64,000 nucleotides of DNA, taken from contig NZ_VCNK01000023.1 of NCBI RefSeq assembly GCF_006265095.1, positions 62,001 through 126,000 on the forward strand. Direction: 5' to 3'. Shown here piece by piece: positions 20,363 to 29,537 of this stretch. The DNA comes from Phaeobacter sp. B1627 (GTDB taxonomy: Bacteria; Pseudomonadota; Alphaproteobacteria; Rhodobacterales; Rhodobacteraceae). Position numbers and translations under genes: made by a program. Below the pieces are notes generated by a model. It was not told the origin of the DNA, made no database searches, and saw nothing but the letters and a program-made list of their open reading frames with translations. Each line of letters begins with the position of its first letter. Position 1 is the first letter of the stretch.

Positions 20363-21082
20363 CTAGGCACCAACCGCCATACGCGGCCCGCCCGCAACGT
20401 GATCTTCCTGGGGATCACGCAGAACATAGCCACGACCCCAAACGGTTTCGATGTAATTTTCGCCCTCGGTTGCGGTGCTGAGCTTTTTGCGCAGCTTGCA
20501 GATGAAGACATCGATGATCTTCAGTTCCGGCTCGTCCATGCCGCCGTAAAGATGGTTCAGGAACATCTCTTTGGTCAGGGTTGTGCCCTTGCGCAGGGAC
20601 AAGAGTTCCAGCATCTGGTACTCTTTACCGGTGAGATGTACGGACTTGCCTTCGACATCCACGGTCTTGGCGTCGAGGTTGACCGAGATCTTGCCCGTCT
20701 TGATGATCGACTGCGAATGCCCTTTGGACCGGCGGATAATCGCGTGGATCCGTGCGACCAGCTCTTCACGGTGAAAGGGCTTCGTCAGATAATCATCGGC
20801 ACCGAACCCAAATCCCTTGATCTTGTTCTCGGTATCATCTGCGCCGGACAAAATCAGGATCGGCGTCTCAATCCGCGACAACCGCAGCTGACGCAGGACC
20901 TCATGGCCGTTCATGTCCGGCAGACCCAGATCCAGAAGGATCAGATCGTAGTCATAGAGTTTCGCCAGATCAATGCCTTCTTCGCCGAGATCAGTCGTGT
21001 AAACGTTCAGGTTTGCATGTGTGAGCATCAGCTCGATGCTTTTCGCTGTCGTAGGATCATCCTCAACGAGAAGAATGCGCAT
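20363..21082 (-). CDS. ctrA: Cell-cycle/motility response regulator CtrA
   Basis: A 239-residue OmpR-type regulator. The receiver domain has acidic pocket EDD (residues 7-9), phospho-acceptor Asp51 in [11 protein letters not shown] and Lys104 or so in DDYLTKPF. The winged helix ends with [25 protein letters not shown], the near-invariant CtrA recognition region. In Rhodobacterales CtrA is usually non-essential and drives motility, gene-transfer-agent and quorum-linked genes. The ATG at 21082 is the family start. A CtrA-type box lies 60-75 bp upstream, suggesting autoregulation. sciP lies upstream in the same direction. Confidence 0.96.
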   Translation of the reverse strand: MRILLVEDDPTTAKSIELMLTHANLNVYTTDLGEEGIDLAKLYDYDLILLDLGLPDMNGHEVLRQLRLSRIETPILILSGADDTENKIKGFGFGADDYLTKPFHREELVARIHAIIRRSKGHSQSIIKTGKISVNLDAKTVDVEGKSVHLTGKEYQMLELLSLRKGTTLTKEMFLNHLYGGMDEPELKIIDVFICKLRKKLSTATEGENYIETVWGRGYVLRDPQEDHVAGGPRMAVGA

Positions 21083-21141
21083 ATTTCGTCTCCGCCTGTA
21101 CTCTGTTTTCCTCAAGTTGCATTAACCTTGCTGGCAAAAGG

Positions 21142-21156
21142 TTAATGTCCCGTTAC
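21142..21156 (-). promoter_or_regulatory. CtrA-type box upstream of ctrA
   Basis: TTAA (21142-21145), 7 bp, then TTAC (21153-21156) matches TTAA-N7-TTAA with one change. Further half-sites (TTAACC, GTTAAC) cluster between 21122 and 21191. The location 60 bp before the ctrA start fits autoregulation. Confidence 0.5.
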
Positions 21157-21207
21157 CATGTTGGTTAATTTTGAAGAATCGCACAAGTTAACGGAGGTGT
21201 TTTTTCC

Positions 21208-21486
21208 TTAGGGCTTACGATAGTCCTTTAATCGAGTGGTTTTCAGCGCCTCTTCGCCAAAATCTGCAACCGCAGCTATCCAGCTTCGGAACTCTTCTTC
21301 GCTTAAATTGTACAGCTTCAACGCCTCACCTTGGGGAATCAGCCCATACAATACCCCCCGCACCACAGCCGCCTTGCGGGAGGCGACCCAGCGTTTGGTT
21401 GTCTGCGGCGGAAGATCCGCCCGCGTCATGACTGTACCATCCGGCAATGTGACCGCACGTGGGCCATCTACTTTCTTCAAAAACAT
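21208..21486 (-). CDS. sciP: DUF1153 helix-turn-helix protein, SciP-type CtrA inhibitor
   Basis: A 92-residue protein of the DUF1153 family, with the helical core TKRWVASRKAAVVRGVLYGL and a second helix pair EEEFRSWIAAVADFGEEALK. The Caulobacter member SciP binds DNA and CtrA and blocks CtrA-activated transcription. Here the gene sits directly upstream of ctrA in the same direction, 125 bp apart, which supports a linked role. The ATG at 21486 is the only good start. Confidence 0.85.
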   Translation of the reverse strand: MFLKKVDGPRAVTLPDGTVMTRADLPPQTTKRWVASRKAAVVRGVLYGLIPQGEALKLYNLSEEEFRSWIAAVADFGEEALKTTRLKDYRKP

Positions 21487-21643
21487 CGCTATACCCTTAC
21501 TAGGATGCGTCTTCTGTATTCCTAGGGGAGATTGGCGTGCAGGGCTTAACGCTAAGTGAAATGCCCCCCTTGAGATTACTTTGCATTTTCATATATTCTT
21601 CGATGTTTTCCCGATCCCCACTCAGACCGTTAAGGAGTACACC

Positions 21644-22789
21644 ATGGCACTGGACAATGAGGCCCCAGTGAATTCGCTTGGTTTTGCCAAACCCCCATCC
21701 GAGACCCGCGTCGTCGTTGCCATGTCCGGCGGCGTCGATAGCTCTGTGGTGGCGGCATATCTGGCAGATCAGGGCTATGATGTCGTCGGTGTGACGCTCC
21801 AGCTATATGACCACGGCGCGGCGCTCGCCAAGAAAGGCGCCTGCTGCGCCGGGATCGATATCCACGATGCGCGCCGCGTTGCCGAGGAACGGGGCTTTCC
21901 CCATTACGTTCTGGATTATGAGAACATTTTTAAGGATGCCGTGATCGACGAGTTCGCCGACAGCTATCTGGCGGGGGCGACTCCGGTGCCCTGCATCCGA
22001 TGCAACGAGCGGGTGAAGTTCAAGGATCTGCTGGAGACCGCCAAGGATCTCGAGGCCGATTGCATGGCAACCGGCCATTACATCCAGCGCAAGATGGGTC
22101 CGAACGGGCCCGAACTGCACAGCGCCGAGGACGCAAATCGCGACCAAAGCTATTTCCTGTTCTCCACCACCCCCGATCAGCTCGACTTCCTGCGGTTCCC
22201 CCTCGGGCATCTGCCCTCCAAGGACGCGACCCGCGAGATGGCCGCACAATACGGTCTGGCGGTGGCGGATAAACCCGACAGCCAGGACATCTGCTTCGTG
22301 CCAAACGGCAACTATGCCGCCGTGATTGAAAAGCTGCGCCCCGGTGCAGCCGAGCCGGGCGACATCGTGCATGCCGATGGTCGGGTGCTGGGCCAACACA
22401 ACGGCGTTATCCACTACACCATCGGTCAGCGCCGCGGTCTCGGCATCGGCGGGCTGAGCGATCCGCTTTATGTGGTCAAGCTGGACGTGGACAGCAAACA
22501 GGTGGTGGTCGGGCCAAAAGATATGCTGGCCTCCCGCACTGTTCCGGTTCGCGAAATCAATTGGTTGGGGGATGAGCCCTTCACCAGCCGCAAGGAATGG
22601 CACCTCAGTATCAAGGTCCGCTCCACCCGACCGCCCCGCGACGCCATCGTGCGCCCGATCTCGGACACCGAGGCCGAGGTGGAACTGCTCACTCCGGAGG
22701 AAGGCATATCGCCCGGCCAGGCCTGTGTGTTCTATGATCCCGACAGCAGCAGGATCTTCGGTGGGGGCTGGATCTGGAGAGGGAACTGA
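21644..22789 (+). CDS. mnmA: tRNA 2-thiouridine(34) synthase MnmA
   Basis: A 381-residue enzyme that thiolates the wobble uridine of tRNA Lys, Glu and Gln. It has the PP-loop [13 protein letters not shown], the catalytic Cys in [12 protein letters not shown] and the partner Cys in [16 protein letters not shown] lies 6 nt before the ATG at 21644, deciding the start; a longer open frame would include the A+T-rich leader. The first 20 residues are a weakly conserved extension usual in this order. A hairpin and two short tandem repeats follow. Confidence 0.95.
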   Translation: MALDNEAPVNSLGFAKPPSETRVVVAMSGGVDSSVVAAYLADQGYDVVGVTLQLYDHGAALAKKGACCAGIDIHDARRVAEERGFPHYVLDYENIFKDAVIDEFADSYLAGATPVPCIRCNERVKFKDLLETAKDLEADCMATGHYIQRKMGPNGPELHSAEDANRDQSYFLFSTTPDQLDFLRFPLGHLPSKDATREMAAQYGLAVADKPDSQDICFVPNGNYAAVIEKLRPGAAEPGDIVHADGRVLGQHNGVIHYTIGQRRGLGIGGLSDPLYVVKLDVDSKQVVVGPKDMLASRTVPVREINWLGDEPFTSRKEWHLSIKVRSTRPPRDAIVRPISDTEAEVELLTPEEGISPGQACVFYDPDSSRIFGGGWIWRGN

Positions 22790-22796
22790 CCCTCTC

Positions 22797-22835
22797 CTGC
22801 GGGCCTGCGCTCTTTTCCGCGGAGGGGCCTTTTCT
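22797..22835 (+). terminator. Probable terminator after mnmA
   Basis: TCTCCTGCGG and CCGCGGAGGGG form an imperfect stem with a bulge, followed by CCTTTTC. The fit is moderate. Confidence 0.4.
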
Positions 22836-22844
22836 GCGCCTGGT

Positions 22845-22900
22845 CCTTTTTATACGGGTGAGCCTTTTTATACGGGTGGTCATCTTTCTACGGATGGGTG
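22845..22900 (+). repeat. 18-nt tandem repeat, about three copies
   Basis: CCTTTTTATACGGGTGAG (22845-22862) is repeated as CCTTTTTATACGGGTGGT (22863-22880) and then in a degenerate third copy. It lies between mnmA and lpxB. Another short repeat (TCCGCACAGAAAAT-type, about 14 nt) follows at 22938-22981. Confidence 0.8.
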
Positions 22901-22995
22901 ATCCCTGCTGACGGCAGTGCACCCGCCCCCGACAACAGTCCGCACAGAAAATTCGCACAGAAATCAGTCCGCACACCCAAAAGGGCAGGCTGTCG

Positions 22996-24180
22996 TCAGC
23001 GCGCGCCAGAAGCGCGCTTCCTGTCCAAAGGCGCCAGCACCGCACGCGCCGCTCGGAGGCCCGGGGCCTCGCCGCCCTCGCCGATCCGCTCCATCGTCAG
23101 GCGCATCGCATCCTGCTGCAGCCCCGGCGCCGCAAGCACCTCGTTCAGTTTCAGCGCGATGAGATCGGCAGTGCACTCCGGGCCGAGGCATTCCGGCACG
23201 ACGCGGCTGTCACTGACCAGATTGACCAGCGTCACCGTATCAATCAATGCCATCCGCTTCATGATCTGCCAGGTGAGCCAATTGAACTTGTAGGCGATCA
23301 CCATCGGCGTTGAGGCCGCTGCCAATTCGAGCGAAACGGTACCGGACGCAGCCAACGCCAGCTCTGCCGTCGCGAAAGCCGCCCGTTTGTGGGCCGCAAA
23401 GACAGGACCCTCGGTGTCCGCCGGATCAAGCAAAACGCAGCCATCCGGCCAAGCGGCACATTTGTCCCGCAACATCGCGGCCACAGGCCCAGCCATGGGC
23501 ACGACGATACGATACTCGGGATGCTCGGCGTGGAACCGGGTCAAGGCGGCGCCAAAAATATCTGCCAGCCTGCTGACCTCGGAGCGGCGCGAGCCCGGCA
23601 GAGCCAGCAGGACCGGAGCCTCACCGATCCCGTAGGTGGCCCGGAAACCGGCGATCTCTGCCGCTGTGGCTTTTGCTTCGGCCACCACCGGATGACCGAC
23701 AAAATCGCATTCCATGCCGGCCGCCTCCATATAGGGGGGCTCGAACGGCAGCAGCGCCAGGACCTGGTCGATGACCTCGGCCATCCGCACCGCCCGCCCT
23801 GGCCGCCAGGCCCAAACGGATGGCGCCACATAATGTACGGTTCTGATGCTGCTGTTTTCTTTGACACGCTTCGCCACGCGCAAGGAGAAATCCGGGCTGT
23901 CGATGGTGATCATGACATCCGGTTGCAGGCTCAGGACCGCATCCGCGGTTTCCTGAATACGCCGTTTGAGCGCGAAATATTTTGGCAGGATCTCGGCGAT
24001 CCCCATGACCGAAAGCTCTTCCATGGGGAATTGCGACTGCAGGCCCTCGGCCTGCATCTGTGGCCCTCCGATGCCGTCAAAGGTGACGTCGGGCACCAGC
24101 GTCTTCAGCCCCCGCATCAGCGCGCCCCCCAGACGGTCTCCGGACGGTTCACCCGCGAGAATGAAAACCCGTAGGCTCAT
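22996..24180 (-). CDS. lpxB: Lipid-A-disaccharide synthase
   Basis: A 394-residue glycosyltransferase (GT19) joining UDP-diacylglucosamine and lipid X. It begins VFILAGEPSGDRLGGALM and carries FDGIGGPQMQAEGL, HYVAPSVWAWRPGRA and LLALPGSRRSEVSRL, all LpxB signatures. It is the last gene of the fabZ-lpxA-lpxI-lpxB run, one base after lpxI. It acts at the inner face of the cytoplasmic membrane. Confidence 0.95.
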   Translation of the reverse strand: MSLRVFILAGEPSGDRLGGALMRGLKTLVPDVTFDGIGGPQMQAEGLQSQFPMEELSVMGIAEILPKYFALKRRIQETADAVLSLQPDVMITIDSPDFSLRVAKRVKENSSIRTVHYVAPSVWAWRPGRAVRMAEVIDQVLALLPFEPPYMEAAGMECDFVGHPVVAEAKATAAEIAGFRATYGIGEAPVLLALPGSRRSEVSRLADIFGAALTRFHAEHPEYRIVVPMAGPVAAMLRDKCAAWPDGCVLLDPADTEGPVFAAHKRAAFATAELALAASGTVSLELAAASTPMVIAYKFNWLTWQIMKRMALIDTVTLVNLVSDSRVVPECLGPECTADLIALKLNEVLAAPGLQQDAMRLTMERIGEGGEAPGLRAARAVLAPLDRKRASGAR

Positions 24181-24181
24181 C

Positions 24182-24970
24182 TCAACTCTGTCTCAGCCAC
24201 AGGAACATGCCGCGCCGGTCACAGGCCGCAATCACCTCATCGCGGTTCAGCACGATGACGCCCTGCGCCTCCAGAACGATACCGTTCAGACCCGCCATCG
24301 CGGCTCCTTCAACCGTCGCCGGGCCAATGGTCGGCAGATCCGCGCGACGGTCCTGGCCCGTTTTGGGCGCCTTGAACAGGAGGCCACCCTGCCCATCCGG
24401 GCGCGCGGCCAGATTTGCCAGCATCCAGTCGGTCCCAAAAAGCGTTTCGATGCCAATCGCCTGACCAGAGCGCACGGCGCAGGCCTGTCCCACGTCAACA
24501 GCGCTCAGGGCCGCCGCAATCGATGCCGCCCGCTCCGCGTCGGCCTTGTCGATCTCGCCCGGCTTCACTTTGGTCGGAATGCCCTCTTCCATCAGCAGAT
24601 CCGGCGCGATCTCATGCGCGGCCCTGACCGCAAAGCCGCTCTGCTCCAGAATGGCAATCACCGCCCGCAATGCACCATCGTCGCCCAGAGCAATCGCCCC
24701 CTGCAACACCGGCACCAATGGCAGCGTCGCTGCGTCAATGGCAGAGGGGTCGATATGTGGCCGCGCCACGGCGCCCGCCAGACAAATGTCGGTCACATCC
24801 GCGGCCTTCAGACGCTCGAGAAAGCTCCCGAGCTGCTCGACCCGAAAGATGATCTCCGCATCGACCTGATCCGGTTCCGATCCAGCCATGGCACAGACCA
24901 GGGGCCGGGTCGGCAAACGGTCCAGCAGTTCGGCGGGCAGATGGCCACGGCCGGCAATCAGTGCAATCAT
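24182..24970 (-). CDS. lpxI: UDP-2,3-diacylglucosamine pyrophosphatase LpxI
   Basis: A 262-residue protein of the DUF1009/LpxI family, the alphaproteobacterial replacement for LpxH in cleaving UDP-diacylglucosamine to lipid X. It begins MIALIAGRGHLPAELL and has the catalytic-domain pattern GPATVEGAAMAGLNGIVLEAQ. Its place between lpxA and lpxB is the usual one. Confidence 0.93.
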   Translation of the reverse strand: MIALIAGRGHLPAELLDRLPTRPLVCAMAGSEPDQVDAEIIFRVEQLGSFLERLKAADVTDICLAGAVARPHIDPSAIDAATLPLVPVLQGAIALGDDGALRAVIAILEQSGFAVRAAHEIAPDLLMEEGIPTKVKPGEIDKADAERAASIAAALSAVDVGQACAVRSGQAIGIETLFGTDWMLANLAARPDGQGGLLFKAPKTGQDRRADLPTIGPATVEGAAMAGLNGIVLEAQGVIVLNRDEVIAACDRRGMFLWLRQS

Positions 24971-24985
24971 GTTTCTAGGCCTTTC

Positions 24986-25771
24986 TCAGCCACCTGGGGT
25001 CAGGAAATGGCGGTCGCTTTCACCGGTGATGAAGGCAACGATTTCCTGCACATAGGCGCTCTCGCTTTCCTCGCCCAGACGGCGGGCGCGTTCCGAAAAC
25101 GTCCCCTCCCCCTGTGCCAGCATCTGAAATGCGGCCCGCAGAGCCGTTATGTCCGACCGGTTGACACCGCGCCGCTTCAGCCCAACGAGGTTCAGCCCGT
25201 CCAGCTCGCCGCGCGAGGCCTGGACCAGACCGTAGGGGATCACATCATTTGTCACCATGGTCACCGCCCCGATGATGGCGCCGCGCCCGATCCGTACCCA
25301 TTGGTGGATGCCCGACAGACCGCCGATGATCACGTCGTCTTCCAGGACGCAATGCCCTGCAATCGCTGCGGAATTCACCACGATCACCCGATCCCCCACC
25401 TGTGCGTCATGGGCAATGTGGCACCCGGCCATGAACAGTCCGTCATCGCCGATCCTGGTGATACCGCCGCCGCCTTCCGTCCCGGCATTGACGGTCACAT
25501 GCTCCCGGATGCGGTTGCGCTTGCCGATCACGGTACGGCATTTCTCGCCCTTGAACTTCAGATCCTGCGGGATCTCGCCGAGGACGGAAAAGGAAAATAC
25601 GACGGTTTCATCGCCGATCTCTGTGTCTCCGGTGATGACCACATGGGATTTCAACACCACCCGGTCGCCCAGAACCACCTCAGCGCCGACACTGCAGAAG
25701 GGACCGATTTCACAGTCTTCGCCCAGTCTGGCACCGTCTTCGATAATGGCGCTGGGGTGAATTTTACTCAT
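24986..25771 (-). CDS. lpxA: UDP-N-acetylglucosamine acyltransferase LpxA
   Basis: A 261-residue left-handed beta-helix protein made of hexapeptide repeats (for example IGPFCSVGAEVVLGDRVVLK) followed by a helical C-terminus. It carries out the first acylation of lipid A synthesis. The catalytic His lies in the HIAHDAQVGD stretch. The start overlaps the fabZ stop as TGATG. Confidence 0.95.
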   Translation of the reverse strand: MSKIHPSAIIEDGARLGEDCEIGPFCSVGAEVVLGDRVVLKSHVVITGDTEIGDETVVFSFSVLGEIPQDLKFKGEKCRTVIGKRNRIREHVTVNAGTEGGGGITRIGDDGLFMAGCHIAHDAQVGDRVIVVNSAAIAGHCVLEDDVIIGGLSGIHQWVRIGRGAIIGAVTMVTNDVIPYGLVQASRGELDGLNLVGLKRRGVNRSDITALRAAFQMLAQGEGTFSERARRLGEESESAYVQEIVAFITGESDRHFLTPGG

Positions 25772-26259
25772 CAGCCGTCCTTTCCGTCGCGATCAATCAT
25801 CGCGGTGAATTCGGCCTCGGCCGCCAGTTCGCCCTCGACGGTGGCACGGCCGGAGAATTTGAAGATCTTGCCCCCCGGCTTGCCGCGCAGGGTTTCCACA
25901 TGCATCTCCAGCACATCACCGGGAACGACCTTCCGGCGGAATTTGCATTTGTCGATGTTCATGAAATATATCAGCATATCGGTGCCGATCAGATCCATGC
26001 CGACCCCCAGCATGACGCCCGAGGTCTGCGCCATCGCTTCGATGATGGTGACCCCCGGCATGATCGGAGCTCCGGGGAAATGGCCCTGAAAATGCGGCTC
26101 GTTCATCGTCACGTTCTTGATGCCGCGCGCGGACTGAAAACCGTTGATGTCCAGAACCTTGTCCACCAGCAGAAACGGGTAGCGATGGGGCAGGATTTTC
26201 TGGATCAGGCCGATATCGGCGCTTTTCAGGTCGGGATTGGCGTCAGAGGTCATGATCAT
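25771..26259 (-). CDS. fabZ: 3-hydroxyacyl-ACP dehydratase FabZ
   Basis: A 162-residue hotdog dehydratase. The catalytic His is in [15 protein letters not shown] and the Glu in IEAMAQTSG. It shares its hydroxyacyl-ACP substrate pool with LpxA. The ATG at 26259 or 26253 may be used (MIMTSD). There is no lpxD between the skp-like gene and fabZ, where many bacteria have it. Confidence 0.95.
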   Translation of the reverse strand: MIMTSDANPDLKSADIGLIQKILPHRYPFLLVDKVLDINGFQSARGIKNVTMNEPHFQGHFPGAPIMPGVTIIEAMAQTSGVMLGVGMDLIGTDMLIYFMNIDKCKFRRKVVPGDVLEMHVETLRGKPGGKIFKFSGRATVEGELAAEAEFTAMIDRDGKDG

Positions 26260-26316
26260 GTTCCAATGGTTTCAGGTCGTTGATTGTCCTAGCAAGTCCC
26301 GGCGGAAGGGGCAAGT

Positions 26317-26940
26317 TCAGGGCCGTGCCGCCTCTGCCTCGTCGGAGACTGTCCCGTCACCGAGGATGGCATCCACACGCGAGATGGCAAGCTCTGTCAC
26401 GTCGATGGCATCGGCACTCAGCAACACAGTAGACTGTTCCAGAATTGCTGCAGCCCCGGTTTCCGTCATGATCTGTTCGAGAATGGGGATCGAGGTTTGG
26501 CGAAAGGCGCGCCGTGCGTCATCGCGGGCTGTGGTGATTTCCAGAAACTTGGCTTCCTGAGTGCGCCGGGTTTCCTGCACTTTCTGGTCAAAGGCAGTGG
26601 CCAGCGCCCGAAAGGCGTCGGGCTCCATCGTGGAGCGGCGCTCGGCCAGATCCAGCTCTTCCGCCCGCAGCTCAGCTTCGATCCTGCGATTTTCCGCCAT
26701 CAGAACCGCGCTGCGCGCCTCCGTTTCCCGCGCCACCCGCTTGCCATAGGCGCTTTCGGTAAAAAGCCTGTCCGCATGGATCGTCAGCAGTTGGCTATTG
26801 GGCAGCCCAAGGTTCTGGAACGTCGAGAATTGCCCGACGCCCGCGCTTGGAAACGGGGTCTGCGCCACAGAGACACCACAGGACAGCCCGGCCAAAAGCC
26901 CGGCCATCCAGAGGAGTTTCGCTGATGCACAGCCCCGCAA
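26317..26940 (-). CDS. OmpH/Skp-family periplasmic chaperone
   Basis: A 207-residue precursor with a signal peptide (MRGCASAKLLWMAGLLAGLSCGVSVAQ, cleavage near residue 27) and a long charged helical region (about residues 60-150) that would form the tentacles of a Skp-like trimer holding unfolded outer-membrane proteins. It follows bamA by four bases, matching the general bamA-skp pairing. Sequence identity to E. coli Skp appears low, so the name skp is not used. Confidence 0.85.
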   Translation of the reverse strand: MRGCASAKLLWMAGLLAGLSCGVSVAQTPFPSAGVGQFSTFQNLGLPNSQLLTIHADRLFTESAYGKRVARETEARSAVLMAENRRIEAELRAEELDLAERRSTMEPDAFRALATAFDQKVQETRRTQEAKFLEITTARDDARRAFRQTSIPILEQIMTETGAAAILEQSTVLLSADAIDVTELAISRVDAILGDGTVSDEAEAARP

Positions 26941-26944
26941 TGGG

Positions 26945-29383
26945 TCAGAACCGCGCCTGAATGGTCAGGTCGAAGTTGCGTTCCTTGTCAAAATCTTCCT
27001 TGACGATAGCCTTGGAGAAATTGAACCGCAGCGGACCAAGTCCGGTTGTCCAAAGCAGGGAAAACCCGACCACATGGCGGAAGGAGCCGTTGCGCCCGAC
27101 CACATTGTTTCCGGCCGCCGCCGCGTTGGAATCGTTTAGCCCCCAAAGGTTGCCCACGTCATAGAACACCCCGCCTTTCAGGCCGATCTCTTCCGGCAGC
27201 CCCAGCGGGAACTCCGCATCGAAGCGGGCCACGGCATAGAGGTTGCCGCCCAATGCGTCGCTATAGTTGCCACCGCCGGCAATCGGCGAGATGTCCCGCG
27301 GGCCGACGCCGCCAGGTTCAAACCCGCGCAGCAATTCCGAGGACAACAGGAACCGGTCCGTTGTGCGGCTTTTGTTGTCGCCCAACCAGCCCAGATAGCC
27401 CGACTCAAAGGTCGCCCGCAGGGTCACCTCTTCATTGAAGACCAGCTTTTGCGCCACCACTTTGCTGGTCGCCCGGATGAATTCGTTGTCACCGCCCAGG
27501 CCCGCATAGTCAAACCCACTCTGGATCAGGAAGCCTGCGGTCGGGTTGAGACCGGTCCGACGGCTGTCATAGGTGAAGGTGGCGCCAACGGAGCTTGTGA
27601 CCCGCTCGCCTTCGGCGATGTCACTGCGAAAGACAGGACCGGCATAGGGATCGCCGTTGGTGTCCTCGCCGCGCGAAATCATCTCGTCCTTGTCCCAAGA
27701 GTAGCGCAGGGTGAGCGATGTGGTATCGCTGGTGTCAAAGGTGATCGAGGGGCGGAAGATGATGGCAGAGGTGTCGTATTCCGCAAAACTGGATTCTGTC
27801 TCGCTCAGGCCAAGATCGATGGCGAACTGCAGATCCCGCCCCAGCAGCTTGGGCTCGACGAAGCGCAGATTGTAGGCTTCGGTGTCCTCAGCGGTCGAGA
27901 TATTGAACGACAGTTTCTGACCACGGCCCAGAAAGTTATCCTCGGAAATGCCGATTGCCACCCCGATCCCGTCATCCACGGAATAGGAGCCGCCAAGCGT
28001 GAAGGAGCCGGTCGGCTGCTCGACCACATCAACGTCGACGATCACTTCATTGGGGGCACTGCCCTCGCGGACATCAACTTCGGAGTCAGAGAAGAAACCC
28101 AGCGCGCGGATACGTTCGGCGGAGTTGCGGATCTCACGCTGGTTCAGCGGATCGCCTTCGACAATCTTGAACTGCTGGCGAATCACGCGGTCCAGAGTCG
28201 TGGTGTTGCCCTCGATATCGATGCGTTCCACAAAGATCCGCGGCCCGCGCACCATCGCGAATTCCACATTCAACGTCAGGTCCCGGTCATTTCGGGTCAC
28301 CCGCGGCTCGACGCGCAAAAAGTCGATGCCCTGCTTCACCGCAAGCTGTTCCAGCGTGGTAATCGCGTTTTCAATCACCAGCGGCGAATAGGTCACCCCC
28401 GGCTTCACCCGCAGCTGCGCCCGGTACAGATCCGGATCGGCATCGGCGAATTCACTGGTCACCGAGATCTCGCCGAAGGCATATTTCTGCCCCTCGGTCA
28501 CATCGACAACCAGGAACACAGCGTCACGCTCCTTGGTCACTTCGGCGTTGACGCTATTGATGCGGAAATCCACATAGCCACGGGACTGATAGAAATCGGT
28601 CAGCACCTGCCGGTCGAACTGGATCCGGTCCTCGATCAGCGTATCCCGGTTGATCAGCGCCCGCAGGAAGGTCGCCTGCTTGGTCTCGAGAACCCGGCGC
28701 AGACGGCGGTCGGAGTAGGCCCGGTTGCCCACGAAGGACACGCGCTCGACTTCAACGGTATCGCCCTCGGCGATTTCAAAGACGAGATCGACCCGGTTGT
28801 CGTTCCGGCGGATGATCCGGGGTGTCACAGTGGACGCAAGACGCCCCTGCGCCTTGTAGAGTTCGGCGATGGCGGCGGCGTCCCGTTCGGCCTGATCGGC
28901 GCTGAAGACCCGGCGCGGCGACGAGTCAATCACCTCCGCCAGCGCGTCATCCTTCATCCGTCGGTTGCCTTCGAAATTGATCCGGCTGATCGTCGGGTAT
29001 TCAACCACCTTGATCACCAGCGTATTGCCGTTTGGCACCAGCTCCACGACCTCGAACAAACCGCTGTCGAAGACGCCCCGATAGGCATCGTTCAACGCCC
29101 CGGCACTCACCGTTTCGCCCCGCTCTAGTCCGGTATAGGCGACGATGGTGGCGCTCTGAATGCGTTGATTTCCTTCGACACGGACGTTTGTGAATCTGAA
29201 ATCCTGCGCCAGAGCGGCCATCGGCGCCATGCCAAGGCCGACAGCCAAAACCGCTGACAGCGCGGTGGAGCCAAGAATGCTCTTTGCATTACCAGAACGT
29301 ACAAAACCAGAACGTGCAGAACCAGACACAGCACACACGCGGCGCGCCTCGCGGACATTTGCCGCGTTTTTCCCCCAGAGCAT
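26945..29383 (-). CDS. bamA: Outer-membrane protein assembly factor BamA
   Basis: An 812-residue Omp85 protein. After a signal peptide ending near residue 60 (AALAQDFRFTNV) come five POTRA domains (to about residue 430) and a 16-strand barrel ending NFDLTIQARF. It inserts beta-barrel proteins into the outer membrane. The N-terminal region is unusually long and basic: residues about 20-35 contain a five-residue repeat (SGSAR/SGFVR/SGNAK) encoded by a 15-nt tandem repeat, so a downstream start is possible. A terminator and a promoter-like pair upstream suggest its own transcription start. Confidence 0.94.
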   Translation of the reverse strand: MLWGKNAANVREARRVCAVSGSARSGFVRSGNAKSILGSTALSAVLAVGLGMAPMAALAQDFRFTNVRVEGNQRIQSATIVAYTGLERGETVSAGALNDAYRGVFDSGLFEVVELVPNGNTLVIKVVEYPTISRINFEGNRRMKDDALAEVIDSSPRRVFSADQAERDAAAIAELYKAQGRLASTVTPRIIRRNDNRVDLVFEIAEGDTVEVERVSFVGNRAYSDRRLRRVLETKQATFLRALINRDTLIEDRIQFDRQVLTDFYQSRGYVDFRINSVNAEVTKERDAVFLVVDVTEGQKYAFGEISVTSEFADADPDLYRAQLRVKPGVTYSPLVIENAITTLEQLAVKQGIDFLRVEPRVTRNDRDLTLNVEFAMVRGPRIFVERIDIEGNTTTLDRVIRQQFKIVEGDPLNQREIRNSAERIRALGFFSDSEVDVREGSAPNEVIVDVDVVEQPTGSFTLGGSYSVDDGIGVAIGISEDNFLGRGQKLSFNISTAEDTEAYNLRFVEPKLLGRDLQFAIDLGLSETESSFAEYDTSAIIFRPSITFDTSDTTSLTLRYSWDKDEMISRGEDTNGDPYAGPVFRSDIAEGERVTSSVGATFTYDSRRTGLNPTAGFLIQSGFDYAGLGGDNEFIRATSKVVAQKLVFNEEVTLRATFESGYLGWLGDNKSRTTDRFLLSSELLRGFEPGGVGPRDISPIAGGGNYSDALGGNLYAVARFDAEFPLGLPEEIGLKGGVFYDVGNLWGLNDSNAAAAGNNVVGRNGSFRHVVGFSLLWTTGLGPLRFNFSKAIVKEDFDKERNFDLTIQARF
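29291..29331 (-). repeat. 15-nt tandem repeat inside the bamA signal region
   Basis: ACCAGAACGTACAAA, ACCAGAACGTGCAGA and ACCAGACACAG (plus-strand reading) are 2.7 copies of a 15-nt unit. The period is a multiple of three, so copy changes would keep frame. Confidence 0.75.
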
Positions 29384-29418
29384 CAGTTTTAACCCAATTG
29401 TTATAGCAGCTTAAAATC

Positions 29419-29447
29419 TGCGTATCGGGTTTGGCAGCGGTTGTCAA
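29419..29447 (-). promoter_or_regulatory. Possible bamA promoter
   Basis: On the minus strand TTGACA (29447-29442), 17 bp, then TACGCA (29424-29419). It lies just after the terminator at 29452-29484 and 36 bp before the first in-frame ATG of bamA. Confidence 0.4.
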
Positions 29448-29451
29448 AAAC

Positions 29452-29484
29452 AAGAAAAGCAGCAGGCATGTTGCCGCTGCTTTA
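29452..29484 (-). terminator. Terminator between rseP/small gene and bamA
   Basis: AAAGCAGC (29483-29476 on the minus strand) pairs with GCTGCTTT (29463-29456), with T-rich sequence after it (TTTTCTTGTTTTTG). It separates the rseP side from bamA. Confidence 0.65.
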
Positions 29485-29537
29485 ACTGAGGTCGCATATA
29501 TAACAACCCTTTGAATTCAAACGGTTTGACCTAATCC

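Noticed and set aside
23966-26089. Open frame of about 700 codons on the plus strand
   Set aside because: Antisense to lpxB, lpxI, lpxA and fabZ; no ribosome site and no recognisable domain.
27449-29128. Open frame of about 560 codons on the plus strand
   Set aside because: Antisense to bamA; composition typical of a shadow frame.
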